A DNA stretch of 64,000 nucleotides from Rufibacter ruber (GTDB lineage: Bacteria > Bacteroidota > Bacteroidia > Cytophagales > Hymenobacteraceae): the NCBI RefSeq assembly GCF_001647275.1, contig NZ_LRMM01000003.1, positions 103,371 to 167,370 on the forward strand. Direction: 5' to 3'. Made by a program: the position numbers and the translations under genes. Below, piece after piece: positions 63,668 to 64,000 of this stretch (positions within the stretch are counted from its first letter, which is position 1; each line of letters starts with the position of its first letter). The notes below the pieces were generated by a model. That model was not told the origin of the DNA. It did not search any database and was given only the letters and a program-made list of their open reading frames with translations.

Positions 63668-63741
63668 CTGGCGCGAGTTTCCAACTCGTGCCTATAGATT
63701 CGGGTAGTCTCCAGACTACCCTCGCTGCCCCGCAGCGAAAC
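63668..63741. repeat. Two neighbouring hairpins, unclassified
   Basis: GGCGCGAGTTTCCAACTCGTGCC and GGGTAGTCTCCAGACTACCC-type stems, then GCTGCCCCGCAGC. Single occurrence in the window. Confidence 0.5.
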
Positions 63742-63802
63742 AGCGCATGGCAGAGGCATTTTTACGTCTATGGAGGAGAGCTTTAAAAGAGGAAAGGCTG
63801 TT

Positions 63803-63845
63803 GGCACAGACGCTCGCAGGTCCTCTGGACGCTACGAGGTCTTTT
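63803..63845. repeat. Family E hairpin
   Basis: GGCACAGACGCTCGCAGGTC and GGACGCTACGAGGTCTTTT; reverse orientation to 26989 and 60538. Confidence 0.72.
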
Positions 63846-63930
63846 AGGAAGGTGGAGCGCTTATCAGGAAAATGAAGACCAGGAAATGGACCAGTTAGCT
63901 TCTTGTTGCATGGCAACGGCTGGCCCTCAC

Positions 63931-63958
63931 CCTAGCCCTCTCCCTCAGGGAGAGGGAA
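63931..63958. repeat. Family F short hairpin
   Basis: CCCTCTCCCTCAGGGAGAGGG, as at 60636 and 60778. Confidence 0.6.
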
Positions 63959-63970
63959 TTGGCGCTTTTA

Positions 63971-64000
63971 CGTTTTCGGGCTGTTTTGGCCAAAACAGCC
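63971..64000. repeat. Family A palindrome, GGCC core, cut by the window edge
   Basis: CGTTTTCGGGCTGTTTTGGCC then AAAACAGCC to the last base. Confidence 0.85.

Larger units (their letters stand above)
63507..64000. other. Repeat-filled end of the window
   Basis: Family A, terminator, an unclassified hairpin pair (63668-63741), family E, family F and a cut family A copy. No gene found up to the edge. Confidence 0.65.

Noticed and set aside
1666..64000. CRISPR array made of family A copies
   Set aside because: Copies are separated by whole genes, not by 30-40 bp spacers; there is no cas gene.

Overview
The window looks like a chromosomal segment of a Bacteroidota bacterium of the order Cytophagales, most likely Hymenobacteraceae (Rufibacter/Pontibacter/Hymenobacter-like). 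The evidence is the gene content: a type IX secretion sorting tail, large TonB-linked outer-membrane barrels with carboxypeptidase-like N-terminal domains, an S46 dipeptidyl-peptidase, a DUF2723 (GT117) membrane protein, an IPExxxVDY protein next to pyk, and rsfS-ftsH-LUD opposite birA. Most genes lack a Shine-Dalgarno box, and several have Bacteroidota-type promoters (TTTG, then TAnnTTTG). The genus is inference; no rRNA or tRNA gene was seen.

Layout. 1-9.5 kb: an alcohol dehydrogenase with a partial partner gene, a GNAT enzyme, a DUF6157 protein, an AT-rich DUF2004-like gene followed by an attC-like hairpin, a LytS/LytR two-component pair, a guanidinium exporter, lpxH and a LUD protein. 9.5-13.7 kb: ftsH (frameshifted as given), rsfS, birA and a T9SS cargo protein. 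13.8-26.8 kb: DUF2723 protein, rlmB, manC, kdsD, recQ, purD and a CoA-transferase. 27-36 kb: bacilliredoxin, rpsT, pyk with IPExxxVDY, acpP-fabF-rnc, nadE and an HD hydrolase. 36-48 kb: a zinc-peptidase-like protein and three paralogous TonB-type barrels, the middle one broken by an amber codon. 48-64 kb: an AT-rich island, three exported genes, ferredoxin plus its reductase, lgt (frameshifted), a beta-propeller protein, a carotenoid-desaturase-like oxidoreductase, msrB, two membrane proteins, a yeast-type cytosine deaminase, yidD and an S46 peptidase.

The most striking feature is not a gene. A 40-50 bp palindrome (family A; left arm close to TCTGTTTTTGGGCTGTTTT, right arm its complement, loop usually 2-6 nt) occurs about 38 times, roughly once per 1.7 kb, nearly always just after a stop codon or between genes. 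One copy lies in frame inside nadE, one contains the ftsH stop codon, one appears split by an AT-rich island, and several share an arm with an intrinsic terminator. Further repeat families (B, about 165 bp and MITE-like; C, D, E and F, shorter hairpins) fill the gaps. The family is the best candidate here for an undescribed repeat system. No mobilising transposase is visible in the window.

ftsH and lgt are each disrupted by small deletions at homopolymer runs in what should be essential genes. Sequencing or assembly error is the first explanation to test.
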